In this document: piece by piece, positions 7,681 through 15,883 of the stretch | How the letters are laid out: the number at the start of each line of letters is the position of its first letter | Numbering within the stretch: the first letter of the stretch is position 1 | Source: Bacillota bacterium | GTDB taxonomy: Bacteria > Bacillota_G > SHA-98 > UBA4971 | Direction: 5' to 3' | Length of the DNA stretch: 25,339 nt | NCBI GenBank assembly: GCA_012512055.1 | Contig: JAAZEW010000136.1 | Coordinates: forward strand, 1-25,339 | Notes under the pieces: model-generated | Databases searched by the model: none | Told to the model about the DNA's origin: nothing | What the model saw: only the letters and a program-made list of their open reading frames with translations | Translations under genes and position numbers: made by a program

Positions 7681-8433
7681 ATGAAAGTCAGAGTATTTGA
7701 GAGCTCTGAAGCATTAGGGAGAGAAGCAGCCAAGTATTGTGCGACTATATTGAACAAAGCTATTCTGGAACATGGAAATGCCAGATTGCTTATGTCAACC
7801 GGGGCTTCGCAGTTTGACACCCTTAAGTCCCTTATGGAAACAGATGTGGATTGGAGTAAGGTTGCGATCTTCCATCTCGATGAGTATGTAGGGTTGCCTG
7901 AAAGCCACCCGGCCAGTTTCAGAAAGTACTTAAAAGACAGGTTCATCGATATTGTTCGGCCAGGTGAAGTACACTTTGTTGACGGAGAAGGAGATATTCA
8001 AAAGAATATCCAAAACCTAACGGAAGAGGTGCGAAAGAGGCCTATTGACCTGGCACTGGTAGGCATCGGTGAAAATGCCCATATCGCTTTCAATGATCCC
8101 CCTGCAGATTTCCACACTGAAGAAGCGTTCATTGTCGTAAATCTTGACGAGAAATGTAAGAGACAGCAAGTCCGTGAAGGATGGTACGAAACGATAGATG
8201 ACGTTCCTAAACAAGCAATTACTATGACAGTGTACCAAATAATGCAGAGCAAGGTGATTGTCTCGTGCGTTCCTTACAAGGTGAAGGCAGATGCGGTGAA
8301 GATAACTCTGGAGAATGAGGTGACATGTGAAATCCCTGCCACAATGCTGAAGAAGCATGAAAACGTCACCCTGTTTCTTGATGAAGAATCCGCATCTCTG
8401 GTTGATAAGAACATACTGAAAAGCTTCTTGTAG
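7681..8433 (+). CDS. nagB: Glucosamine-6-phosphate deaminase-like protein (NagB family)
   Basis: A 250-residue cytoplasmic enzyme of the NagB/6-phosphogluconolactonase fold; the NagB reaction turns glucosamine-6-phosphate into fructose-6-phosphate and ammonia. The start is the ATG at 7681, six bases past AGAGGTG; a GTG at 7672 would lie in that site. Visible motifs: the phosphate loop LLMSTGASQFDTL (residues 37-49), FHLDEYVGLPESHPASF with Asp67 matching E. coli Asp72, and GIGENAHIAFNDP (128-140). In this last motif Asn132 stands where E. coli has Asp141, and Asp139 where it has Glu148; His134 is kept. Related NagB-like proteins with GIGENGH are common, so this is probably a subfamily trait, but the substrate may differ from classical NagB. 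It is followed by a ROK regulator gene on the same strand. Confidence 0.8.
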   Translation: MKVRVFESSEALGREAAKYCATILNKAILEHGNARLLMSTGASQFDTLKSLMETDVDWSKVAIFHLDEYVGLPESHPASFRKYLKDRFIDIVRPGEVHFVDGEGDIQKNIQNLTEEVRKRPIDLALVGIGENAHIAFNDPPADFHTEEAFIVVNLDEKCKRQQVREGWYETIDDVPKQAITMTVYQIMQSKVIVSCVPYKVKADAVKITLENEVTCEIPATMLKKHENVTLFLDEESASLVDKNILKSFL

Positions 8434-8456
8434 GCACATCCCAAATGAGGCATTTC

Positions 8457-8486
8457 TTGACAGGCGTTTGACGGGTGTAGTATGGT
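8457..8486 (+). promoter_or_regulatory. Candidate sigma-A promoter for the ROK gene
   Basis: A perfect -35 hexamer TTGACA at 8457-8462 is followed after 18 bases by TATGGT (8481-8486). It lies 42 bases before the ROK start and just after the nagB stop. The -10 is weak (4 of 6), so the ROK gene may be expressed both from here and by read-through from nagB. Confidence 0.45.
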
Positions 8487-8527
8487 GATTTTGCTGAAGG
8501 AATACCCATGGAGCGGGTGAAGAGTGA

Positions 8528-9754
8528 ATGGCAAGTAAACTATCGAGCAACACCAGTGATGTGAGGCGCATCAACCGGCTGCTGGTCAGGGATATAATAC
8601 GAAAGCAAGGCCCGATTTGCAGGAGTGACATAGCGAAGGTTGCCGGTCTGACTCCCCCTACTGTAACGAATATCGTCAGTGAGATGTTGGCTCAAGGCAT
8701 CGTAGAGGAAGTCGGTTACGGAGAATCCACAGGCGGTAGACGGCCGGTGATGCTTGTTCTCAACCCCAATGCGGGTTTCATACTTGCAGCGGGTATCCAA
8801 AGAAGCGTGACCAGGGTTGCATTGATGGATCTTTCAGATAATGTCCTAGCCAGGCGAGACACCCACGTGTCTGTGTCTTCACCGTATGAGATGGCTGCAG
8901 CAATTCGAGAATCATTTGAGTCTCTTCTCGGCGAGACAGGGATCCCCAAGGAAAAGATTCTGTGGTGCGGGGTTGCAAGCCCCGGGCTTGTTAATCCTGA
9001 TCTGGGGGTTGTGGAGACGTCGTCAAACTTGGCCTGGAAAAAGGTTCCGTTTGCCCATATTCTCTCTGAAAACCTATCCGGAATTCCGGTTCACATCGAG
9101 AATATCTCAAATGCTGCTGCCCTTGGAGAGAAAGCATACGGTATTGGCAAGGGATACCCGAATCTAATATATCTTAATGTTTCTATCGGTATTGGAGCAG
9201 GTATCATTATTGATAATAGCGTATTCAGAGGTTCCCGTGGGTACGCAGGTGAAATTGGCCATGTGCCTATGACTGTTTACAACGGCCCTCAATGTGCGTG
9301 TGGACGGGAAGGTTGCTTAGAGGCTTTCTGCGGAGTGCCGGCTGTGATAAGGAGGGTTAAGGCCCAGGTTTCTGATGAAGAGTTCAAAACGCTCGGCGTG
9401 GACAAAGACAGTATCGAAATCCCTCATCTCACGAAACCCCCTCTATTGGGTATCCCTGCTGTTAAGAGAATTATGGATGAGACAGGCCACCTGATTGGTA
9501 TTGCCATAGCGCATCTGGTATCACTTTTCGATACAGAGATGGTGATCTTAGGAGGGGAGCTGGGCCGGGTAGAAGATGCTTTCTTAGAGACGGTAATGCG
9601 TTCAGCAAGGGATCACTCACTGGTGGAGTTTGCAGAAACCATCAGGGTAGTGAGATCAACCATGCACGAGCAGCCTGAACTGATGGGCGCTTACGTTCTG
9701 GCTATGGAGGAGGTATTTGCCTTAGAGGACTGGGATTACCCAAGGGCTCGCTGA
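8528..9754 (+). CDS. ROK-family transcriptional regulator (NagC/XylR-like)
   Basis: A 408-residue DNA-binding repressor with a sugar-kinase-fold effector domain. The N-terminus is a winged helix-turn-helix (about residues 12-65: RRINRLLVRDIIRKQG, then RSDIAKVAGLTPPTVTNIV). The ROK domain follows, with GVASPGLVNP, the glycine-rich SIGIGAGIIIDN loop, GYAGEIGH, and a zinc knuckle with Cys256, Cys258 and Cys263 (CACGREGC). The Asp that acts as catalytic base in ROK kinases is replaced: the motif reads ENISNAAALGE with Ile193 at that position. Together with the helix-turn-helix this argues for a sugar-sensing repressor, not a kinase. By context it probably controls the nagB/importer region in response to an amino sugar or its phosphate. 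SD is weak. Confidence 0.88.
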   Translation: MASKLSSNTSDVRRINRLLVRDIIRKQGPICRSDIAKVAGLTPPTVTNIVSEMLAQGIVEEVGYGESTGGRRPVMLVLNPNAGFILAAGIQRSVTRVALMDLSDNVLARRDTHVSVSSPYEMAAAIRESFESLLGETGIPKEKILWCGVASPGLVNPDLGVVETSSNLAWKKVPFAHILSENLSGIPVHIENISNAAALGEKAYGIGKGYPNLIYLNVSIGIGAGIIIDNSVFRGSRGYAGEIGHVPMTVYNGPQCACGREGCLEAFCGVPAVIRRVKAQVSDEEFKTLGVDKDSIEIPHLTKPPLLGIPAVKRIMDETGHLIGIAIAHLVSLFDTEMVILGGELGRVEDAFLETVMRSARDHSLVEFAETIRVVRSTMHEQPELMGAYVLAMEEVFALEDWDYPRAR

Positions 9755-9795
9755 TAATTACTACCTAAGAACGTGAAGGATCACCCGAACATAAG

Positions 9796-9825
9796 TTGCC
9801 CCCTTGATCCACCTAATGATATAAT
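9796..9825 (+). promoter_or_regulatory. Sigma-A-type promoter of the ruvCAB operon
   Basis: TTGCCC (9796-9801), an 18-base spacer and a perfect TATAAT (9820-9825). The predicted start of transcription is near 9832, just before the SD AGGGGG (9835-9840) of ruvC. This rules out translation from the in-frame GTG at 9773 and supports the ATG at 9848. Confidence 0.55.
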
Positions 9826-9847
9826 CATGTGGACAGGGGGCGTTTTC

Positions 9848-10402
9848 ATGCTGCATGAGGCATCTCGGCAAAAGGATGTGAAAGGCTTAAGGCTGATGGG
9901 TATTGACCCCGGTCTTGTTGACACAGGGTACGGCATTATTGACATATCGGGAAACAAGGTCCGCCTGATCGAAGCAGGCCTTGTAAGGACCGGCAAAAAT
10001 GCGTCCCTTGAGTCCAGGCTGAAAGAGATATACAAAGGCATAACCTTGGTTCTCGAGGAGTATAGGCCTTCTTTAGTTGTTGTGGAAGACCTCTACACGA
10101 ACTATCGTTACCCCAGGACTGCAGTGCTTATGGGGCATGCAAGAGGTGTAATCCTCCTTGCGGCAGGCCATAACGGACTGGCTGTGACGTCATATCCGCC
10201 TGCACGTGTAAAGAAAGCGTTGACAGGCACAGGCAGAGCAACCAAAACTCAGATTCAAAGAATGGTCCAAGTCAGGCTGGGGTTGGACAGGGTGCCGGAG
10301 CCGGATCACATAGCTGATGCATTAGCTCTTGCTTTGTGCCATTATGATTGCTTAACCCATGAACCCCGCTTCAAGACGAAAGATGGAGGGGCAAGAATAT
10401 GA
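9848..10402 (+). CDS. ruvC: Holliday junction resolvase RuvC
   Basis: A 184-residue endonuclease that cuts Holliday junctions on the RuvAB complex. The ATG at 9848 follows AGGGGG by seven bases and lies downstream of the TATAAT box. Active-site residues are present: Asp20 in MGIDPGLVDTGYG, Glu80 in VVVEDLYTN, and the C-terminal pair His154 and Asp157 in DHIADALALAL. His in place of the first Asp of the pair is also seen in Thermus RuvC. There are about 15 residues before the usual first strand (MLHEASRQKDVKGLRL), slightly longer than typical. The stop overlaps the ruvA start by 4 bases (ATGA). Confidence 0.95.
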   Translation: MLHEASRQKDVKGLRLMGIDPGLVDTGYGIIDISGNKVRLIEAGLVRTGKNASLESRLKEIYKGITLVLEEYRPSLVVVEDLYTNYRYPRTAVLMGHARGVILLAAGHNGLAVTSYPPARVKKALTGTGRATKTQIQRMVQVRLGLDRVPEPDHIADALALALCHYDCLTHEPRFKTKDGGARI

Positions 10403-11049
10403 TCTCGGCCATATGCGGAAACCTCTCACGGGTTTTAGAAGACAGGGTGGTCCTCGAGGTAAACGGCTTGTCCTATGAGGTGCTTGTATCCCCTGTTACA
10501 CTGGGTGCGCTTTTTCCAAAGCGAGATCAGGAAGTCACTCTGAAGACGATATTCTATATACAGGGAACACCGGGTGTGGGGAACATGGTTCCGGTGCTCG
10601 TAGGATTTATGAGCGAGACGGAGAAGGAGTTTTTCGAGCACTTTATCACTGTCGGAGGTATTGGTCCGCGGGCTGCGCTGAAGGCCTTAACTATGCCGGT
10701 GGGGCGTATTGCCCGCGCAATCGAGGATGGAGACGTTCCGGTCCTTACTACTCTGCCGGGTATAGGTAAACAGAAAGCTGCGAAGATTATTGCGCAACTG
10801 AAAGGCAAGGTAGACAGATTCGCACTTGCGCCGGATGAGGACAAAGAAGTGGCAACTCCCCGAGGCGTTACAGAAGAAGACAACATTCTTGAAGAAGCAA
10901 TTGAGGTGCTCATGCAGCTTGGCTACAGACGTCAGGAGTCAGAATCCATGGTGCGCCGTGCCATAAGAAAGCATGGGAAAATCACCACTGCGGAAGCTAT
11001 CATTCAAGAGATCTTCAGATCGGCTGCGAAGCTTCGGGGCGGCTCCTAA
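10399..11049 (+). CDS. ruvA: Holliday junction branch migration protein RuvA
   Basis: A 216-residue junction-binding subunit that forms a tetramer and loads the RuvB motor. Domain I (OB fold) begins MISAICGNLSRVLEDRVVLEVNG. Domain II holds two helix-hairpin-helix motifs, TVGGIGPRAALKAL and TTLPGIGKQKAAKIIAQLKG, that grip DNA. After an acidic linker, domain III (EEAIEVLMQLGYRRQESESM) contacts RuvB. It is somewhat longer than the roughly 200 residues usual, with the extra length around the GTPGVGNMVPVLVG segment of domain I. Translation is coupled to ruvC by an ATGA overlap, and ruvB follows after 33 bases. Confidence 0.95.
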   Translation: MISAICGNLSRVLEDRVVLEVNGLSYEVLVSPVTLGALFPKRDQEVTLKTIFYIQGTPGVGNMVPVLVGFMSETEKEFFEHFITVGGIGPRAALKALTMPVGRIARAIEDGDVPVLTTLPGIGKQKAAKIIAQLKGKVDRFALAPDEDKEVATPRGVTEEDNILEEAIEVLMQLGYRRQESESMVRRAIRKHGKITTAEAIIQEIFRSAAKLRGGS

Positions 11050-11082
11050 TAGTCTAACAGTCCACGGCGAGGGGGGACAGTC

Positions 11083-12117
11083 ATGACACGAGTGAGATTG
11101 GTGAGCGGAGATGAACAAGAGGAAGAGGTTGTATATCAGAAGAGCCTCCGTCCTACAAAGCTCTCAGAGTTTACCGGACAGACGCAAGTTGTGGAGAATC
11201 TCTCTATTGCTGTTGAGGCTGCGCGCATGCGCAGAGAGGCCTTGGATCACGTGCTCCTCTACGGCCCTCCCGGCCTTGGGAAAACCACCTTGGCCCATAT
11301 TATCGCAAATGAAATGAAATCCGATATCATATCCACATCCGGGCCGGCAATTGAGAGGCCCGGGGACCTGATGGGGATCCTGACAAACCTTGAAGACGGA
11401 GACGTCCTTTTCATAGACGAAATTCATAGGCTGCCCAAGGTAGTGGAAGAGTTCATCTACTCTGCAATGGAAGATTTCCAGATAGATTTCGTAATTGACA
11501 AAGGCGCTTTCGCGAAGACGATTAAGGTGCCTTTAAAACACTTCACCTTGGTAGGTGCGACGACTCGTGCAGGCTTACTGTCAGCCCCCTTGCGAGAGAG
11601 GTTTGGCCTATTTTATCACCTAGATTTCTACCCGGCAGACGAACTAGCCGAGATCCTGCGCAGGTCTGCACAAATACTCGGGGTTCCGTTGAAGGGCGAC
11701 GCAGATGCTGAAATCGCTGCGCGTTCCCGAGGCACTCCCAGGGTAGCGAATAGACTTCTAAAGAGGGTCCGTGACTATGCTGAGGTAAAAGGTGACGGTG
11801 TTATCACTGTTGAAACGGTTAATGCTTCGCTTAAAATGGAAGGCATTGACGATGTGGGTTTGGACAAGTTTGACAGGAAATACCTTAAGGCCCTTATCGA
11901 ATTCTATAACGGAGGGCCGGTAGGAGTAGAAGCTCTTGCAGCCACTCTCAATGAAGAACAAGATACCCTCGCTGACATGGTGGAACCTTTTCTTCTAAAA
12001 ATCGGGTTTGTGATAAGGACAGCCAGCGGGCGTCGCGCGACTTCCCGGTCTTTTCAGCATCTGGGCTATCCATACAAGGATAGAGTGGAAGGGGAAGGGC
12101 TGCCTTTACTGTTTTAG
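11083..12117 (+). CDS. ruvB: Holliday junction branch migration helicase RuvB
   Basis: A 344-residue hexameric AAA+ motor that drives branch migration with RuvA. Seen: [13 protein letters not shown] near the N-terminus, Walker [10 protein letters not shown] (61-69), Walker [11 protein letters not shown] (Asp112, Glu113), sensor GATTRAG, the PLRERFG segment with the arginine finger, and a C-terminal winged helix ([19 protein letters not shown], then RTASGRRAT). SD GAGGGGGG lies ahead of the ATG. The length is normal. The last four bases, 12114-12117, overlap the stop of the convergent nitrilase-like gene, so no terminator lies between the two coding regions. Confidence 0.96.
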   Translation: MTRVRLVSGDEQEEEVVYQKSLRPTKLSEFTGQTQVVENLSIAVEAARMRREALDHVLLYGPPGLGKTTLAHIIANEMKSDIISTSGPAIERPGDLMGILTNLEDGDVLFIDEIHRLPKVVEEFIYSAMEDFQIDFVIDKGAFAKTIKVPLKHFTLVGATTRAGLLSAPLRERFGLFYHLDFYPADELAEILRRSAQILGVPLKGDADAEIAARSRGTPRVANRLLKRVRDYAEVKGDGVITVETVNASLKMEGIDDVGLDKFDRKYLKALIEFYNGGPVGVEALAATLNEEQDTLADMVEPFLLKIGFVIRTASGRRATSRSFQHLGYPYKDRVEGEGLPLLF

Positions 12118-13229
12118 ACAGACTGCGTTCTTCCTTTCCGGCCTTCATCATAGAGTCCGGGAAGGTATTTTTCGTACAACCTGACATTGAAGTTCAGAGG
12201 GTTCTCTTCCCTGAACTGATAGAGAGCATCCAGGTCAAGGTCTCCGACTACGACTTCTTCTTCATCGAACGTGTCTGCCCGGGCGAAATACCCATCTTCT
12301 GACTGTGTCAACTCGAGAGGGCCGAGGAGTCCAGATCTTCCTGTAAACGGTATGCCGATAATGTTTCCCACTGCGTGAGCTGATACGCCGAGGACTTGAC
12401 TTTCCTGCACTCTCGGCCATATCCCGCGCATAACGCGCCAGAATAGGTATTCTTCGTTATTGGCAGCAGGGATTACAACGATGTCCGCGCTTCGGAGACT
12501 TGCGATACGGAAGGTCTCAAAGTAGGTGGCGTCCATACATATGGGAAAAGCTACTCTTCCCAGCCTCGTGTCCAGCACTTCCAACTCTCGGCCCTGTTCA
12601 AATCCCCACTCCGCCTCGAGAGGCACGAGATGAAGTTTACGCTGCTTCGCAATGATGTTTCCGTAAGGATCGAAGAAGTAGCCGATATTGCGCATCTTAC
12701 CGTCATCATCTTCTAAGAGAGTGCTGCCTGAGATTATGTAGACTCGGAAACACTTAGCCAAAGTAGAGAAGGTGGTCTCATATATACGTTTGACAGCAGG
12801 AGATAGCAGACGAAATACATCAGCTACCTGAGTCTCGCCTCCGGACACTTGTTTGACTGCCGAGTCAAGGCCTTCAGCAGCCAAGCCTTCAAGCCCCGGG
12901 ATGAGGCCGGACAAAGGAATTCCGGAATATTCGGGAAACACCACAAGTTGCGCTCCTTGTTCCACAGCCTCTTTCGTAAGCCTGAATATAGTCTCTGCGT
13001 AAGCCCGGGCATGGTTTTCCTTGATAAGTTCAAGCTTCATCTGGACTGCAGCAACTCTGATTTTTGACGGCCGGCCGGATTCGGGAAGCTCATCCACTGC
13101 TGAACCAGGCGTTATGTGTTTCTTGGCCAAGGCCTGTTTGACTATGGATGGCCGTGATTGAAACCACAGGAATCCTTTGAAGAGGAAGATGCCAAGAGCC
13201 TGGGAGATTTTTTCTATAAGCATTTTCAT
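12114..13229 (-). CDS. Carbon-nitrogen hydrolase (nitrilase superfamily), intact triad, N-terminal extension
   Basis: A 371-residue amidase/nitrilase-fold protein that would hydrolyse a C-N bond of an unknown amide. The catalytic triad is complete: Glu100 in LVVFPEYSG, Lys198 in [17 protein letters not shown], and Cys231 in [11 protein letters not shown]. The family's usual first strand (IRVAAVQM) begins only near residue 57. Before it lies an extension with a hydrophobic stretch, [13 protein letters not shown], which might associate with the membrane. The ATG at 13229 overlaps the stop of the upstream paralogue (ATGA); a second Met two codons on is also possible. The upstream gene is a related protein without Glu and Lys, and the two share C-terminal features such as an LYxxxxPxxY ending, so they may form a heteromeric complex. 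Confidence 0.82.
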   Translation of the reverse strand: MKMLIEKISQALGIFLFKGFLWFQSRPSIVKQALAKKHITPGSAVDELPESGRPSKIRVAAVQMKLELIKENHARAYAETIFRLTKEAVEQGAQLVVFPEYSGIPLSGLIPGLEGLAAEGLDSAVKQVSGGETQVADVFRLLSPAVKRIYETTFSTLAKCFRVYIISGSTLLEDDDGKMRNIGYFFDPYGNIIAKQRKLHLVPLEAEWGFEQGRELEVLDTRLGRVAFPICMDATYFETFRIASLRSADIVVIPAANNEEYLFWRVMRGIWPRVQESQVLGVSAHAVGNIIGIPFTGRSGLLGPLELTQSEDGYFARADTFDEEEVVVGDLDLDALYQFREENPLNFNVRLYEKYLPGLYDEGRKGRTQSV

Positions 13230-14176
13230 ATTGGCTTTCTCCCTTCATGCTCTTCCTGTTTCTTCCCGTGGCATCCTGAAACCTGTGGCCGGTAGTCTTT
13301 GTACACGTGAGGGAACCATTGCTTGTATAAGGGGATGTTGAACTGACTGAAGATGTCAAATCTCCGGATAGTCTCCCCGAGCTTAATGAAGTCCAGGTGC
13401 GCCGTAAAGACGTCCTCCATATGAGCAGCTTTCGCCTGTGCCAGCACCCCGGTATCCCCCGGCGTCATCTCACATGTCGCGTATATTGTAGATCGTCCTT
13501 CAAACTCAACTCCTCCGAGGAAGCCGGTAAGGCATGACTCAATCCCGAACACCTGATTCTGCTGGATGTTTTGCCACATACCCCTCACTTGATGCCACTT
13601 ACTGTAGGGTTTAGGGACAGCAATAGGCGCTATGATTATTTGAGCGCCTTTCAGAGTCAAGATTCGCATAACCTCCGGATACCAGGCATCTTCACATATG
13701 ACGAAACCGAGATTCCCCAAGGGTGTGGCAAATACCTGAAGATCATCTCCTGAGACGAATCCGCTTCCACGTTCGTCCCGGTTCAAATGCGTCTCGGACT
13801 GGGTACCAACAACTGTGCCTGCCGGAGAGATGAGGTAAGCGGTATTTGTTACTCCTTTTCTTGTGGGCGTCAGCATAGTACCTGGGACAATGTAAGCGCC
13901 GTGTTTCTTTGCCAGTCCTTTGAAGAAGTCGAGGAATTCATTGAGGTTCGAAGCTCCGTAAGAAGTCCATATGCGCCCTATTCCTTGTGCAAGTCCCGGA
14001 CCAAAATAGAGCTGAGCTTCAGGATGTGCTAAGGTGAGATAGGCAAAGGCGGTATAGGCAGGAAACACAATTAGCCGGGCCCCGTCGTGTGTGGCATGCT
14101 CCACAAGGTGGGTGAGCCGCAGAAGAAAATCCCCGGGTGATTCGCGTCTTCTTGAAAGTAGTTGGATACAAGCCAC
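13226..14176 (-). CDS. Nitrilase-superfamily paralogue lacking catalytic Glu and Lys (probable pseudoenzyme)
   Basis: About 316 residues with the nitrilase fold along its whole length: ACIQLLSRR (first strand), RLIVFPAYTAF, GFVICEDAWYPEVM and a full C-terminal region. The catalytic Glu is Ala40 (FPAYT where the family has FPEY). The Lys of the KxHL motif is Glu128 (ETHL). Cys161 remains. Loss of two of three catalytic residues with the rest well kept suggests a structural or regulatory partner of the intact downstream copy. The start is uncertain: GTG at 14176 leaves almost nothing before the first strand, whereas a CTG at 14183-14185 sits eight bases after GGAGG and adds three residues. A good promoter lies at 14219-14247. 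Confidence 0.78.
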   Translation of the reverse strand: MACIQLLSRRRESPGDFLLRLTHLVEHATHDGARLIVFPAYTAFAYLTLAHPEAQLYFGPGLAQGIGRIWTSYGASNLNEFLDFFKGLAKKHGAYIVPGTMLTPTRKGVTNTAYLISPAGTVVGTQSETHLNRDERGSGFVSGDDLQVFATPLGNLGFVICEDAWYPEVMRILTLKGAQIIIAPIAVPKPYSKWHQVRGMWQNIQQNQVFGIESCLTGFLGGVEFEGRSTIYATCEMTPGDTGVLAQAKAAHMEDVFTAHLDFIKLGETIRRFDIFSQFNIPLYKQWFPHVYKDYRPQVSGCHGKKQEEHEGRKPI

Positions 14177-14218
14177 TCCAGTCAGAAGAATCGCCTCCGT
14201 TATCTCTCCTCAAAGGAT

Positions 14219-14247
14219 ATTCTATTGGAAGATCGCTTATGGAGCAA
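14219..14247 (-). promoter_or_regulatory. Sigma-A-type promoter for the nitrilase pair
   Basis: On the minus strand TTGCTC (14247-14242) is followed by a 17-base spacer and TAGAAT (14224-14219). Transcription would start near 14212, leaving a short leader with GGAGG at 14197-14193 ahead of the first gene. The rest of the 269-base gap to tnaA (14248-14445) shows a small CCCCTCCCTGGCAGGGG hairpin near 14268-14284 and a TATAAA at 14378 without a matching -35. Confidence 0.5.
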
Positions 14248-14445
14248 GTGTTGCCGAAAGTGATAGTCCCCTCCCTGGCAGGGGTTATCCTAGGCCACGC
14301 AGGACTATTGCAGAGGGTCATGGCAAACGGAAGGAAACCTTCTTTGGTTTGTAGAACAATTCAAAGGGATCATGCTGTATAAACTTATGATTACGCTGAT
14401 TGGTCACGCACTTGATCGTCGCCCCAACAACAAGGAGGGATACTT

Positions 14446-15828
14446 GTGAGGCCCAGGTCGGAATATGCAGAGCCGTACCGTATCAAAGTAGTGGAGCCTA
14501 TTCAGCTTACTACCAGGGAAGAGCGGGAACAGATTATCGAAAAGTCCGGTTACAATGTGTTTAACATTCCTTCTGATAAGGTCTATATCGATTTTCTGAC
14601 AGACAGCGGCACTTCCGCGATGAGCGACCGCCAATGGGCAGGCCTTATGGTAGGGGACGAGGCGTATGCAGGAAGCAGGAACTTCTACCGGCTCAAGGAG
14701 ACTGTCGAAGAAATTTCCGGGTTCGAATATGTCCTCCCTACACACCAGGGGCGTGCAGCCGAAAACATTCTAACTACCATACTGGTCAAACCGGGCGAAC
14801 GGGTTCTCGGGAACATGCACTTTGATACCACGGAAGGGCATATCCGTCTTAAGGGAGGAGAGCCGGTCAATCTTGTAATCAAAGAAGGCCTGGAAACAGC
14901 GACCAGGCATCCTTTTAAGGGTAACATAGATATTGGACGCCTCATTGACGAGATTAGGGCCTACAGCCCGGAGGGGATTTCTTACATAAACATCACGGTG
15001 ACATGTAACAGCAATGGCGGTCAGCCTGTGTCTATGGGAAACATAAGGGAAGCAAGTAGAATTGCAAGGGAGCACTCTATCCCTGTATTCCTGGACGCTG
15101 CCAGATTTGCAGAGAATGCTTACTTCATTAGAGAGCGGGAAGAAGGTTATGAAAACAAGTCCATAGCGGAAATCGCTCGGGAGATGTTTTCGTATGCTGA
15201 TGGGTTCACCATGAGCGCAAAAAAGGACGGCCTTGTAAACATCGGCGGCATTTTTGCCACACGTGATGAGGAATTGTACAAGCGAGCAGGTGAGTGGGGC
15301 ATCATTTATGAAGGTTTTCTGACTTACGGAGGGCTTGCAGGCCGGGATCTGGAGGCTATGGCTCGAGGCTTACAGGAAGTCCTCAATGAGGATTACCTTG
15401 AAAACCGTATAGGACAGGTGGCATATTTAGGCGACTGCCTCCTGGACTGTGATATCCCCATCATTGAACCCACAGGCGGCCATGGTGTCTATTTAGACGC
15501 AAGGAGGTTCTTGCCGCTGATACCCCAGGGCGCCTTCCCGGCCCAAGCCCTTGTCATGGAACTATACGTCGAAGCAGGGATCCGTGCCGTGGAATTGGGC
15601 ACAGCGGCTTTTGGGCATAAGGATAAGAAGACAGGTGAAATGGTGTATCCTGCTCTCGAGTTGGTGAGATTGGCTATTCCGAGGCGTGTGTATACAGACA
15701 GGCATATGGATATCGTGGTTCGGGCGCTCCGGAATATCGCAGGAAGAAAGGATCAGATTCGCGGGCTGAAGCTTATCTATGAAGCCCCTGTGCTAAGGCA
15801 TTTCACTGCTGTATTTGAGCGATTATAG
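14446..15828 (+). CDS. tnaA: Tryptophanase (tryptophan indole-lyase)
   Basis: A 460-residue PLP enzyme that splits L-tryptophan into indole, pyruvate and ammonia; the family also lyses cysteine and serine. The GTG start has AAGGAGGG six bases upstream. Signature segments: YIDFLTDSGTSAMSD, GDEAYAGSRNFY, LPTHQGRAAE, and the PLP-lysine motif MSAKKDGLVNIGG with Lys260. Tyrosine phenol-lyase is very similar, but three sites favour tryptophanase: Asp127 in FDTTEGH (E. coli Asp137; Thr in the phenol-lyase), AVELG in place of SMERG with its substrate Arg, and His452 in LRHFTA where phenol-lyase has Phe. I see no TnaC-like Trp/Pro leader peptide upstream. The next gene begins at or just past the stop, suggesting an operon. 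Confidence 0.9.
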   Translation: MRPRSEYAEPYRIKVVEPIQLTTREEREQIIEKSGYNVFNIPSDKVYIDFLTDSGTSAMSDRQWAGLMVGDEAYAGSRNFYRLKETVEEISGFEYVLPTHQGRAAENILTTILVKPGERVLGNMHFDTTEGHIRLKGGEPVNLVIKEGLETATRHPFKGNIDIGRLIDEIRAYSPEGISYINITVTCNSNGGQPVSMGNIREASRIAREHSIPVFLDAARFAENAYFIREREEGYENKSIAEIAREMFSYADGFTMSAKKDGLVNIGGIFATRDEELYKRAGEWGIIYEGFLTYGGLAGRDLEAMARGLQEVLNEDYLENRIGQVAYLGDCLLDCDIPIIEPTGGHGVYLDARRFLPLIPQGAFPAQALVMELYVEAGIRAVELGTAAFGHKDKKTGEMVYPALELVRLAIPRRVYTDRHMDIVVRALRNIAGRKDQIRGLKLIYEAPVLRHFTAVFERL

Positions 15829-15883
15829 AGGGACTGTCTCTTCTCACCGCAGTGAGCTCCATCACAAGGAAGGTAGTAATGTT

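Noticed and set aside
8017..8631. Long minus-strand open frame across the nagB end and ROK start
   Set aside because: It is antisense to two recognised genes, has no family motifs and is rich in Cys, His and Leu, as shadows of coding sequence often are.
14177..14445. Possible TnaC-like leader peptide ahead of tnaA
   Set aside because: A plus-strand open frame covers part of this gap, but it has no short peptide with the Trp...Pro-stop pattern, and most of it runs antisense to the nitrilase-like gene.
14446..15828. Tyrosine phenol-lyase instead of tryptophanase
   Set aside because: Asp127, Leu in AVELG and His452 occupy the positions that distinguish tryptophanase from the phenol-lyase (Thr, Arg and Phe there).
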